46,177 nucleotides of DNA, from the NCBI GenBank assembly GCA_016783565.1, contig JADHWI010000018.1:1-46177 (forward strand), in the 5' to 3' direction. Numbering within the stretch: position 1 is the stretch's first letter; every line of letters starts with the position of its first letter. Both the position numbers and the translations under genes were made by a program. Shown here piece after piece: positions 23,719-31,388 of the stretch. Source of the stretch: Kiritimatiellia bacterium. Its GTDB lineage: Bacteria > Verrucomicrobiota > Kiritimatiellia > UBA8416 > JADHWI01. The notes under the pieces were generated by a model. That model ran no database searches. It was not told where the DNA came from and saw only the letters and a list, made by a program, of their open reading frames with translations.

Positions 23719-25161
23719 ATGGCCATTGATGAACAGAGCGTACGGGAAATAGTCGCCAGCGTTGTGAGAGGACTTGACCTGGGGGACGACAGCAAGGCTG
23801 CTGCACCAGCAACCGCTGGTCACGGCGAAGGCATCGGGACCGGCATATTCCTCGACATTGACAGTGCCGTCGCCGCCGCGGAGGTTGCCTACAATGATCT
23901 TTCGGCTCTGTCACTGGACATCCGCCGAAACATGATTAGCGAGATGCGGAAAGCTGTTCTGGAGAACGTGGAACTCATTGCCCGGACCGCTCTTGAAGAG
24001 ACCGAGTTTGGTAGACTGGACACGAAGATAACGAAAAACACCGTCGCCGCAACCGGCACTCCAGGTATGGAGGATCTCGAATCTAAGGTCTGGACGGATG
24101 ATCACGGTTTGACGCTGCTCGAGCATGCTCCGTATGGCGTTATCGGGTCCATCATTCCCTGCACCAACCCGACGGCCACGGTCATCAGCAATGCAATCGG
24201 AATGATCGCTGCCGGTAACACGGTAGTTTTCAATCCTCACCCTGTGTCGAAGAAGTCTTCTTGCCTGGCCATTTCCATCCTGAATGATGCCATCATCAAG
24301 GCGGGCGGGCCGCGCAACGTCCTCACAGGTGTCGGCAATCCCACGATTCAGTCCGCCCAGGAGATGATGAAGCATCCTTCCGTTCGGCTGCTTGTCGTAA
24401 CCGGTGGGCCCGGCGTGGTCAAGGTAGCCATGAACAGCGGAAAGAAAGCTATCGGCGCCGGACCCGGCAATCCGCCCTGCGTGGTGGATGAGACTGCGGA
24501 GCTGGACAAGGCCGGAAAAAGCATCGTTGACGGGGCCAGTTTTGACAACAACATCATTTGTATTTGCGAAAAGGAAGTGATCGCCGTTGCTTCCATAGCA
24601 GACCGCTTGAAGCAGGAAATGGTAAAGAACGGGGCATACGAACTGGATGCTATGCAGACAGATGCAATCACCAAACTGGTGATTGACAAACCCGGCGGAC
24701 CGGGCGACGAGGGCATGTCGAACAAGAAGTTTGTTGGGAAAGACGCCTCTGTCATCGCCGCTGCAGCGGGCATACAGGTTCCTTCTTCCACCCGCATACT
24801 GCTGTGCGAGGTAACGCGCGAGCATCCTCTTGTCTGGACCGAGCAGCTGATGCCTGTGATCCCGCTTGTTCGTGTTAACGACGTGGATGAAGGTATTGCT
24901 CTGGCCGTTGAGTGCGAACACGGATTTCGCCACACGGCTACGATGCATTCGCTCAATATCGCCAAGCTTACCAAGATGGCGAAAGCGATGAACTGCTCTA
25001 TTTTTGTTAAGAACGGGCCAAGCTATTGCGGACTGGGGGTGGGTGGTGCAGGATACGTGTCCTTCACGATCGCCAGTCCGACCGGCGAAGGCGTAACTCG
25101 CGCACGCACATTCACGAGAGAGAGACGCTGCGTGGTCGTGGATCATCTGAGAATTATTTGA
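23719..25161 (+). CDS. CoA-acylating aldehyde dehydrogenase (PduP/EutE-like)
   Basis: A 480-aa enzyme that converts an aldehyde, CoA and NAD+ to acyl-CoA and NADH. It begins with an amphipathic helix (DEQSVREIVASVVRGL, residues 4-19) and a flexible Ala/Gly linker to about residue 45, the form of an encapsulation peptide. The cofactor region GSIIPCTNPTATVISNA precedes the nucleophile, the first Cys of FDNNIICICEKEV (about 281). With DeoC upstream in the pathway, acetaldehyde to acetyl-CoA is the most likely reaction. In PduP/EutE the residue before the nucleophile is often Pro, and here it is Ile. It is probably inside the shell and produces the NADH that PduS/PduT would recycle. Confidence 0.88.
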   Translation: MAIDEQSVREIVASVVRGLDLGDDSKAAAPATAGHGEGIGTGIFLDIDSAVAAAEVAYNDLSALSLDIRRNMISEMRKAVLENVELIARTALEETEFGRLDTKITKNTVAATGTPGMEDLESKVWTDDHGLTLLEHAPYGVIGSIIPCTNPTATVISNAIGMIAAGNTVVFNPHPVSKKSSCLAISILNDAIIKAGGPRNVLTGVGNPTIQSAQEMMKHPSVRLLVVTGGPGVVKVAMNSGKKAIGAGPGNPPCVVDETAELDKAGKSIVDGASFDNNIICICEKEVIAVASIADRLKQEMVKNGAYELDAMQTDAITKLVIDKPGGPGDEGMSNKKFVGKDASVIAAAAGIQVPSSTRILLCEVTREHPLVWTEQLMPVIPLVRVNDVDEGIALAVECEHGFRHTATMHSLNIAKLTKMAKAMNCSIFVKNGPSYCGLGVGGAGYVSFTIASPTGEGVTRARTFTRERRCVVVDHLRII

Positions 25162-25206
25162 TCGTGGGAGAGACCGCGCCCGGCAGGCGGGGTTTTGGAG
25201 AATGGA

Positions 25207-25479
25207 ATGAAACTGGCAAAAGTCGTCGGTACGGTTGTGAGCACGCAGAAGCTCGAATGCCTTGAAGGCATCAAGCTTCTACTTCTACAGCCGCTGGACG
25301 AAGAACAGAACGAGATCGGCGATGTACTGGTTGCCATGGACCCTGTTCAGTCCGGCGAAGGCGATGTGGTATTCTACGAGTCTTCAAAAGAAGCCGCGCG
25401 TGCTTATAACGAATGGTTCCAGCCGGGCGACGTAGCCATATTCGGTATTGTTGACCACATTGACCTTGAGAAGGAATAG
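25207..25479 (+). CDS. Pentameric vertex protein BMC-P, copy 3
   Basis: A 90-aa EutN/CcmL-family protein opening MKLAKVVGTVVSTQKLECLE. AMDPVQSGEGDVVFYESSKEA is the vertex loop, and VAIFGIVDHIDLEKE ends it. The ATG at 25207 is preferred over an in-frame TTG at 25195, since GGAG ends 6 bases before it. It is the third of four vertex proteins, with the aldehyde dehydrogenase separating it from copies 1 and 2. Confidence 0.88.
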   Translation: MKLAKVVGTVVSTQKLECLEGIKLLLLQPLDEEQNEIGDVLVAMDPVQSGEGDVVFYESSKEAARAYNEWFQPGDVAIFGIVDHIDLEKE

Positions 25480-25485
25480 CAAGTT

Positions 25486-25767
25486 ATGATCCTTGCCAAG
25501 ATAATCGGGGACGTGGTTTCGGACCACAAGATCAGCGACTACAAGGGCATAAAGATGCTCGTTGTCCAGCCCATCGATCCCGATGGCAGCCCGAACGGTA
25601 AGACCTTTCTGGCGGTTGACGGTGTGCAGGCGGGCGTGGGTGATACCGTGGTGATCCTGGATGAAGGTGGATCAGCCAGAATGCTGTTGGAAGAACCGGA
25701 GATTTTTACGATACGGGCTGTGGTAGCGGGTATTGTTGATCAGATCGCAATGGATGGCTTGGAGTAA
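25486..25767 (+). CDS. Pentameric vertex protein BMC-P, copy 4
   Basis: A 93-aa EutN/CcmL-family protein opening MILAKIIGDVVSDHKISDYK. AVDGVQAGVGDTVVILDEGG is the vertex loop. It lies 6 bases after copy 3 and just ahead of the isomerase-like gene. Four different vertex proteins in one locus suggest mixed or alternative caps, or use in different compartments. Confidence 0.88.
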   Translation: MILAKIIGDVVSDHKISDYKGIKMLVVQPIDPDGSPNGKTFLAVDGVQAGVGDTVVILDEGGSARMLLEEPEIFTIRAVVAGIVDQIAMDGLE

Positions 25768-25774
25768 CGGATCT

Positions 25775-26356
25775 GTGACGGACATCGACATAGAGAAAAT
25801 TGTTGAAAGCGTGGTTGCGACTATCACGGAAAGCACTCAGGGCGGAAGTCTTGATCTCTCGCCCGATACGGCCACACGTGAAGTATCTGTAAACCAGAAA
25901 GATGACGTTCGGCATGTGGCTCTGGGCATAGGGTCATCGGCCATGGATGGCGGAACGGCGGTTGAAACATACTTGGAGAGTCTGGGCTATCACGTGGTTT
26001 CGATTACGGCCGGACCCGGGCAGGACTGCGTCGACGTTGCGGTTGACGTTGCAAAGAAGGTGGCTGGCGGAAGTTGCGAGCGTGGTATCGTTCTTGATGC
26101 TGATGGCATCGCTTCTTCTATTGTCTGTAACAAGATAAAGGGCGTACGAGCCGCCCTGTGTTATGACATGAGATCAACCGTAAACAGCCGGGAACATATC
26201 AACGCTAATGTAATGACAATGGGTGGCCCGTTCCACAACAACGGGGAGCTTTGCGAAATGGCCAGAACATGGCTGGAGTTGCGCTTCTCAGATGGACGGC
26301 GCTGGACCAGTATAAATAAGGTTATGGCGGCTGAGAGGTCGTCGTTTGTAACGTGA
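25775..26356 (+). CDS. RpiB/LacA-family sugar-phosphate isomerase-like protein
   Basis: A 193-aa protein. Residues 2-20 (TDIDIEKIVESVVATITES) form an amphipathic helix like the encapsulation helices of its neighbours, then a linker. About 48-190 align with RpiB/LacA/LacB. The usual RpiB Asp-His of GSDHAG reads GSSAMDG, and the Cys of CGTGIG is replaced in LDADGIASSIVCNKIKG, a pattern closer to LacA. SREHINANV is retained. It may be an isomerase of altered chemistry, a partner subunit, or a binding or structural cargo. GTG 25775 is chosen because it starts the conserved helix. The frame can extend upstream into the preceding gene. Ribose-phosphate isomerase activity should not be assumed. Confidence 0.72.
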   Translation: MTDIDIEKIVESVVATITESTQGGSLDLSPDTATREVSVNQKDDVRHVALGIGSSAMDGGTAVETYLESLGYHVVSITAGPGQDCVDVAVDVAKKVAGGSCERGIVLDADGIASSIVCNKIKGVRAALCYDMRSTVNSREHINANVMTMGGPFHNNGELCEMARTWLELRFSDGRRWTSINKVMAAERSSFVT

Positions 26357-26395
26357 ACTTTTCTGAAAACAAACAATACACCTGGGGATAGATAA

Positions 26396-27172
26396 ATGGA
26401 CGAGAAAGCTCTCATAGAGAAAATCACGAGCGAAGTGATCAAACGACTTAACGTACCCGAAGGCATAAGCCAGCAGAGCGGTGGCGCCCTTGCGGGATCA
26501 GCCCCGGCAGCGCTTGCCAAGTATATCGATCATACCATGTTGCAGGCCGATGCCCCGGACGCAGCGTTCGACCAACTTTGCGAAGAGGCGATTCAGTGGA
26601 AGTTCTGTTCCGTTTGCGTAAACTCCGGTCGGGTGAAGTACGTGGCGCAGAAATTGCAGGGGACGGGCATCAACGTGTGCGCCGTCATCGGTTTCCCGCT
26701 TGGGCAGATGGATTCGCGCGCCAAGGCGTTTGAGGCAAGACGCTGTATTGCCGACGGGGCCAACGAGCTGGACATGGTGATCAACGTGGGAGCACTCAAG
26801 TCCGGGAATTTGAAGTTGGTCGAAGAAGATATTCGTACCGTGCGTCGGGCAACTCGAAGCAACACGGTTTTGAAGGTCATCATCGAGACCAGCCTGTTGA
26901 ACGACGACGAGAAGGTGATCGCGTGCCAGCTTTCCAAGAAGGCGGGTGCTGATTTTGTGAAGACCTGTTCGGGATTTGCCGGTGGTGGAGCGACACCGGA
27001 AGACATCGCCCTGATGCGGCGGACTGTCGGGCCCGGCTTCGGCGTGAAGGCGAGCGGTGGGATGAGAAACTATCCACGCGCCGTTGCAATCCTGGCTGCC
27101 GGCGCAAACCGAATCGGCGCCGTCTCAAGCGTTGCGATCGTAACAGGACAAGAGGGGGAAGGTGGCTACTAG
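26396..27172 (+). CDS. deoC: Deoxyribose-phosphate aldolase with encapsulation helix
   Basis: A 258-aa DeoC-type class I aldolase. Residues 2-18 (DEKALIEKITSEVIKRL) form an amphipathic helix, then a Gly/Ala/Ser linker and the barrel from about 40 (KYIDHTMLQ). The Asp in ELDMVINVGA, the Schiff-base Lys189 in ADFVKTCSGF and Lys218 in GVKASGG are all present. The reaction is 2-deoxyribose-5-phosphate to glyceraldehyde-3-phosphate and acetaldehyde. A toxic, volatile acetaldehyde product explains packaging with the aldehyde dehydrogenase. Acting on another 2-deoxy sugar phosphate cannot be ruled out. Its stop overlaps the epimerase start by 11 bases. It is the signature enzyme of this compartment type. 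Confidence 0.88.
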   Translation: MDEKALIEKITSEVIKRLNVPEGISQQSGGALAGSAPAALAKYIDHTMLQADAPDAAFDQLCEEAIQWKFCSVCVNSGRVKYVAQKLQGTGINVCAVIGFPLGQMDSRAKAFEARRCIADGANELDMVINVGALKSGNLKLVEEDIRTVRRATRSNTVLKVIIETSLLNDDEKVIACQLSKKAGADFVKTCSGFAGGGATPEDIALMRRTVGPGFGVKASGGMRNYPRAVAILAAGANRIGAVSSVAIVTGQEGEGGY

Positions 27173-28034
27173 TGTCACATTGACAAGTCCGTCGCTGAGT
27201 GTTCGAATCGCGCAGACAGGCGCTGAGATTAAGAGCATTCAAGAAAAGTCGACCGGAATCGAGTATATGTGGCAGTCCGATCCTGCGTACTGGAGCGGTG
27301 CCGCACCCATACTTTTCCCCATCATCGGCGGACTTAAGAGCGGCCATTACACCTTCAACGGCAAGGAATACTCCATGCCGTCTCATGGTCTGGTGAGAAA
27401 GGCCGAATGGGCATTGATCAATTCCGGCAGCACGACGGCATCGTTTGAGACTGTATCTTCGGCAGAAACCAGAGAGATGTACCCATTTGACTATGTCTTG
27501 AGGGCGCATTTCAGTCTCTGCGATAATTGTCTTGCTGTCAGGTATGAAGTCCGCAACACCGGCAGCGGAACCATGTTCTTCTCCATCGGATCCCACCCGG
27601 CATTCAACATGCCATTCGCCGGCGGACATATTGAGCATTACTACTATCATTTCAGCGAGTCAGAGACGATTGAGCGCAACTTCTTTGGTGCCGGTCTCAC
27701 CTTGAATAAGACGGCACCGGTATTCGACAACAGCCGGCAGATCTTCATCACCAGGAAGCTCTTTGAACAGGCGGCAATCATTCTTAAGAACCCGGCGTCA
27801 AAAGAAGTGTCGATTCGCAACAGTCGCAATAGCAAACAGATTAAAGTGATCACAGACGGCATGCCTTTTCTTGGTCTGTGGGGGCCACCCGGTGTTCAGT
27901 TCGCCTGCATAGAACCGTGGTACGGAGTACCCGATAATGAAGCCACCGATGGCGAATTTACGACAAAAGAAGGAATCATGTCGCTGGCCGCGAATGACAC
28001 ATATGAGACGACATACAGGATAGAGATCATCTAA
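27162..28034 (+). CDS. Aldose 1-epimerase-family protein (LacX-like)
   Basis: A 290-aa beta-sandwich mutarotase-like protein. The landmarks are GAAPILFPIIGGLKSGHYT near residues 46-64, SHGLVRKAEW with a possible catalytic His, and IGSHPAFNMPF with a second His and the sugar-binding region. EPWYGVPDN near the C-terminus carries a likely catalytic Glu. It interconverts alpha and beta anomers of a sugar or sugar phosphate, supplying the correct form to the kinase or isomerase. GTG 27162 follows GGGGGAAG and overlaps deoC by 11 bases, so the two are probably co-translated. No helical extension is present, suggesting a cytoplasmic enzyme. Confidence 0.82.
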   Translation: MATSVTLTSPSLSVRIAQTGAEIKSIQEKSTGIEYMWQSDPAYWSGAAPILFPIIGGLKSGHYTFNGKEYSMPSHGLVRKAEWALINSGSTTASFETVSSAETREMYPFDYVLRAHFSLCDNCLAVRYEVRNTGSGTMFFSIGSHPAFNMPFAGGHIEHYYYHFSESETIERNFFGAGLTLNKTAPVFDNSRQIFITRKLFEQAAIILKNPASKEVSIRNSRNSKQIKVITDGMPFLGLWGPPGVQFACIEPWYGVPDNEATDGEFTTKEGIMSLAANDTYETTYRIEII

Positions 28035-28038
28035 ACCT

Positions 28039-28053
28039 TGCCTCAGTGAGGCA
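28039..28053 (+). terminator. Short hairpin after the epimerase
   Basis: TGCCTCAGTGAGGCA is a near-perfect palindrome followed by TTT, 5 bases after the stop. The next gene starts 175 bases later, so this may separate sub-operons. The stem is short and the evidence is weak. Confidence 0.3.
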
Positions 28054-28208
28054 TTTGGAGTACAGGAAGCTGTCATTCGTTCCGGAAAGAACATGAAGGA
28101 CGGGGGGAGAGGACGACACGGTCGCTAACCCATTTCAAAGAAGATGGTTAGACAAGAAACCACACGGACAGTTTTGAAAGAGCGAAGTAAAGAATAGAGG
28201 AGCCCCGG

Positions 28209-29246
28209 ATGAAAGCAGTTGTTTTCCATGCACCGGAAGATGAGCGGGTTGAGGATGTTCCGGTTCCCTTTTGTGAAGAAGGGGAGATCCTTGTCAAGGT
28301 GGATGCCTGTGCGGTATGCGGATCCGACCTGAAGGCCTACCATGTTGGGAATCCACGCATCAAGCCGCCGATGGTTATCGGGCATGAGTTTACAGGCATC
28401 ATTGATGGAATGGGTCCTGAGACGTCCGGCTTTTCGGTGGGTGATAGGGTGGTGATGGCCACTTCGATTTCCTGTGGCGAGTGCGTATATTGCCGCAAGG
28501 GGCTTGCGAATCTCTGCGTTGATGTCGCCCCCATGGGGTTCAGCTACCCTGGAGGTATGGCGGAATTCGTGGTGATTCCGAACCGCGCCGTGGACAACGG
28601 TCATGTTGTCAAGGTGCCGGCTGGGGTCAAGCCGGAGCATGCTGCCCTGGCGGAGCCGGTGAGCTGCGCGGTGAATTCCTGTGAACAGTGCAATATTGAA
28701 GAGGGCGATACCGTTCTTGTGATGGGGGCGGGCCCTATGGGGATCATGAATGCGTGTGTGGCACGTGGCATGGGCGCTTCGACGATCATCATGTCAGAGA
28801 TTAACGAGTCACGGCTTCAGCAATGTGAAGTATTTGGCTTTGACCATCTCGTCAATCCGGGCACGCAAGATCTTGAGGAACTCGTCAAGAGTGTTACCGA
28901 TGGTATAGGTGCTGATGTGGTGATTGTGGCTGCTCCGGCTGCACAACCGCAGGAGCAGGCGTTATCGTTGTGCCGGAAGCATGGTACGGTGTGCCTTTTT
29001 GCGTCCCTGCCGGTGGGCAGAAACATGTTGTCTTTGGACAGTCGGGTGCTTCATTACGGGGAGCTTCGTGTGGTGGGAACCAGCGATTCCCGTCCAGAGC
29101 ATGTGGCGGCCGCTGTTGACATGATTGCCAGGGGGCTGCTTCCGGTGGAGCAGCTCGCCTCACACATCATGAAGCTTGATGATATTATGAAGGCATATGA
29201 GCTGATGAAGACCGGAAAAGCTCTGCGAGTGGTTCTGGTTCCGTAG
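28209..29246 (+). CDS. Zinc-dependent alcohol/polyol dehydrogenase
   Basis: A 345-aa medium-chain dehydrogenase of the sorbitol/threonine dehydrogenase type. The catalytic zinc residues lie in ACAVCGSD, GHEF and the following region. The structural zinc cysteines are in CGECVYCRKGLANLC (about 96-110). The NAD loop is MGAGPMGIM. It oxidises a secondary alcohol, for example a polyol to a ketose, or works in reverse. AGAGGAG precedes the ATG. No encapsulation helix is present, so it probably prepares substrate in the cytoplasm. The next SDR gene follows after 15 bases. Confidence 0.85.
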   Translation: MKAVVFHAPEDERVEDVPVPFCEEGEILVKVDACAVCGSDLKAYHVGNPRIKPPMVIGHEFTGIIDGMGPETSGFSVGDRVVMATSISCGECVYCRKGLANLCVDVAPMGFSYPGGMAEFVVIPNRAVDNGHVVKVPAGVKPEHAALAEPVSCAVNSCEQCNIEEGDTVLVMGAGPMGIMNACVARGMGASTIIMSEINESRLQQCEVFGFDHLVNPGTQDLEELVKSVTDGIGADVVIVAAPAAQPQEQALSLCRKHGTVCLFASLPVGRNMLSLDSRVLHYGELRVVGTSDSRPEHVAAAVDMIARGLLPVEQLASHIMKLDDIMKAYELMKTGKALRVVLVP

Positions 29247-29261
29247 AAAGGGAGCACAACG

Positions 29262-30029
29262 ATGAAACTGAATCTTGAAGGCAAAGTGGCCCTCGTCACT
29301 GGCGGATCGCGTGGCATTGGCGTGGCGATTTGCAGGGCACTGGCTGCCGAAGGCATGAAAGTGGGCGTGAACTACCGCAAGAGCAAAGATGCGGCAGAAG
29401 CACTGGTTGCAGAAATCAATACCGATCAGTATCCCGGTGCGGCAGCGATTGCGGTTCCCGGGGACGTGGGCACAGCTGTTGAAATCGCGCCGATGTTTGA
29501 TGCGTTGGAAGCGGAATACGGGCAGGTTGATATACTGGTAAACAATGCGGCCTACTGTCCGGGAGGCCCTCTTGACTCGTATACGAAAGAGGAGTGGGAA
29601 CTCACCTTTTCTGTCAATGTCACCGGTGTGTTTCTTGCAACGCAGCACTTCGTGAAGCAATTGCGGGCGAAGGGCATTACGGGCAATGTGGTCAACATCT
29701 CCTCCCAGGCTGCATTTCTGGGCTCCACGTCCGGGCATCTGCCGTATGATTCCAGCAAGGGAGCCCTGAACTCGATGACCGTTGCAATTGCTCGTGAGAC
29801 GGCTAGTGAAGGTATTCGTGTGAATGCGGTTGCGCCGGGTATGGTTATGACCGAGATGGTTGCCAGACTCTGGGAGCAGAAGAAGGATTTCTACTTGTCC
29901 CGTATTCCTATGGGGCGGATCGCGGAGCCGGAAGAAATTGCCAATATTGTGGTGTTCCTTGCGTCGGACGCATCCAGCTTCATGACGGGAACGACATTGG
30001 ATGCAACGGGTGGATTGATGATGCGCTGA
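29262..30029 (+). CDS. SDR-family oxidoreductase (second in the locus)
   Basis: A 255-aa classical SDR. LVTGGSRGIGVA (residues 11-22) is the cofactor loop. LVNNAAYCPGG, NISSQAA (Ser) and Y-D-S-S-K complete the active site. It reads like the 3-oxoacyl reductase/sugar dehydrogenase branch, and its position among sugar genes favours a sugar or polyol substrate. AAAGGGAGCACAACG precedes the start. It differs clearly from the SDR at 18068, so the pathway probably has two separate alcohol/ketone steps in addition to the zinc enzyme. Confidence 0.82.
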   Translation: MKLNLEGKVALVTGGSRGIGVAICRALAAEGMKVGVNYRKSKDAAEALVAEINTDQYPGAAAIAVPGDVGTAVEIAPMFDALEAEYGQVDILVNNAAYCPGGPLDSYTKEEWELTFSVNVTGVFLATQHFVKQLRAKGITGNVVNISSQAAFLGSTSGHLPYDSSKGALNSMTVAIARETASEGIRVNAVAPGMVMTEMVARLWEQKKDFYLSRIPMGRIAEPEEIANIVVFLASDASSFMTGTTLDATGGLMMR

Positions 30030-30119
30030 TACACGCGCTGGGCACGCGCGGGATCAATAAGTGAGCAGAAAAAGAAGAACGCGGTTAGAGATGCGATCAA
30101 CACAAAGAGGAGGGACGAG

Positions 30120-31376
30120 ATGACAGAAGTGAAAATGTCTATGGGAACACGAATTAAGCTGAGCCTCATGATGTTTCTGCAGTTCATGCTGTTTGCGGCA
30201 TTCTTTCCGCAGCTGGCAGCCTACGCGGGTCAGATAGGATGCGATGGCTTTCAGATGGCTCTAATCGTCAGCTCCATGGCTATCGGGTGCCTGGTCTCAC
30301 CCATTGTGGGCATGATTGCCGACAGGCATTTCAACAGCGAGAAAGTGCTGTTCACAGTGAATGCGTTGGGGGGCGTCCTGCTCTTTCTGGCATCTAAACA
30401 AACCAACCCGACCGCACTGTTTTTCATGCTGCTACTTTACATGTTCTGCTATATGCCTACATGGGGGCTCACGAGCTCCATCGCGATGTCGAACAGTCCG
30501 TCCGAGCTCTTCCCTCAGATAAGAGCATTTGGTTCTTTCGGGTGGTTTGCATCTGGCATCTTCAGCTTTGTTGCAATGAAAGCCTTCGGCGTGAAAATTG
30601 ACGGAACAAGTATTCCTCTTCTTTGCGGTGCGGGAGCAAGCATTGTGGCGGCCGGCGTAGCCCTTATGCTGCCTAAAACGCCACCACCTGCAAAGGGTCA
30701 GCCTGTTTCTGTTGTTGATGCATTGGGACTGCGCTCGATGACCTTGCTGAAAGACAGAAATTTCACAATCTTCATCATCGTATCTGTACTTGCCATGATT
30801 CCTTTCAGTATCTACTGGTCCTACTGCTCCGTATTTCTGCAGGACAAAGGGTTTGCCTACATCACGATTACCATGAACTGGGGACAGGCCGCCGAGTTCT
30901 TCATTCTGATGCTCACGCCTCTCCTGCTTGCCAAGGCCGGCGTAAGATGGGCAATGTTTTTGGGTCTTGGAGCCCTGCTGCTACGCTACCTTGCATTTTT
31001 TGCCGGCGGGCTGTTTGACATGCGCATTCTGTATTTCCTGGCGATCCTGATTCATGGAGCGATTTACGGTCTCTTCTTCGTGGGTGGACAGATATACATC
31101 AACAAGAAAGCCCCGAAGGAAATGCAGGCACAGGCACAGGGCTTCATCTTCCTCGCCACCTTTGGCATTGGCCTTCTGGTGGGCAACTTTGTTAATGGCG
31201 CCCTGATCAGCAAGTACATGACGGAAGCAACGGTTGATGGTGTGCTGACGAGAGTGTTCGACTGGAATCATATCTGGGGCATAACCGCCATATTGTCAGC
31301 CGTCCTGCTCGTTGCCTTTGTTGCCCTCTTCAAAGACGATACAGGCGAGGCGAAGCAGGAAGAAGCTGCGGCCTGA
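30120..31376 (+). CDS. Nucleoside:H+ symporter-family MFS transporter
   Basis: A 418-aa protein with about 12 membrane segments. It opens with TRIKLSLMMFLQFMLFAAFF, then GMIADRHFNSEKVL between helices 2 and 3. The central half has WGLTSSIAMSNSP and IRAFGSFGWFASG, typical of the NHS (Nuc_H_symport) family, whose E. coli members NupG and XapB carry nucleosides. A soluble loop of about 45 residues separates the two halves. Nucleoside or pentose import fits a DeoC pathway, but the substrate is not proven. GAGGAGGGACGAG precedes the start. It lies 12 bases before the kinase. Confidence 0.8.
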   Translation: MTEVKMSMGTRIKLSLMMFLQFMLFAAFFPQLAAYAGQIGCDGFQMALIVSSMAIGCLVSPIVGMIADRHFNSEKVLFTVNALGGVLLFLASKQTNPTALFFMLLLYMFCYMPTWGLTSSIAMSNSPSELFPQIRAFGSFGWFASGIFSFVAMKAFGVKIDGTSIPLLCGAGASIVAAGVALMLPKTPPPAKGQPVSVVDALGLRSMTLLKDRNFTIFIIVSVLAMIPFSIYWSYCSVFLQDKGFAYITITMNWGQAAEFFILMLTPLLLAKAGVRWAMFLGLGALLLRYLAFFAGGLFDMRILYFLAILIHGAIYGLFFVGGQIYINKKAPKEMQAQAQGFIFLATFGIGLLVGNFVNGALISKYMTEATVDGVLTRVFDWNHIWGITAILSAVLLVAFVALFKDDTGEAKQEEAAA

Positions 31377-31388
31377 TAGGAGGACATC

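Noticed and set aside
23911-25146. A 411-codon open frame on the minus strand
   Set aside because: It mirrors the aldehyde dehydrogenase gene, whose family motifs and helix tag are clear. The mirror frame has no recognisable domain.
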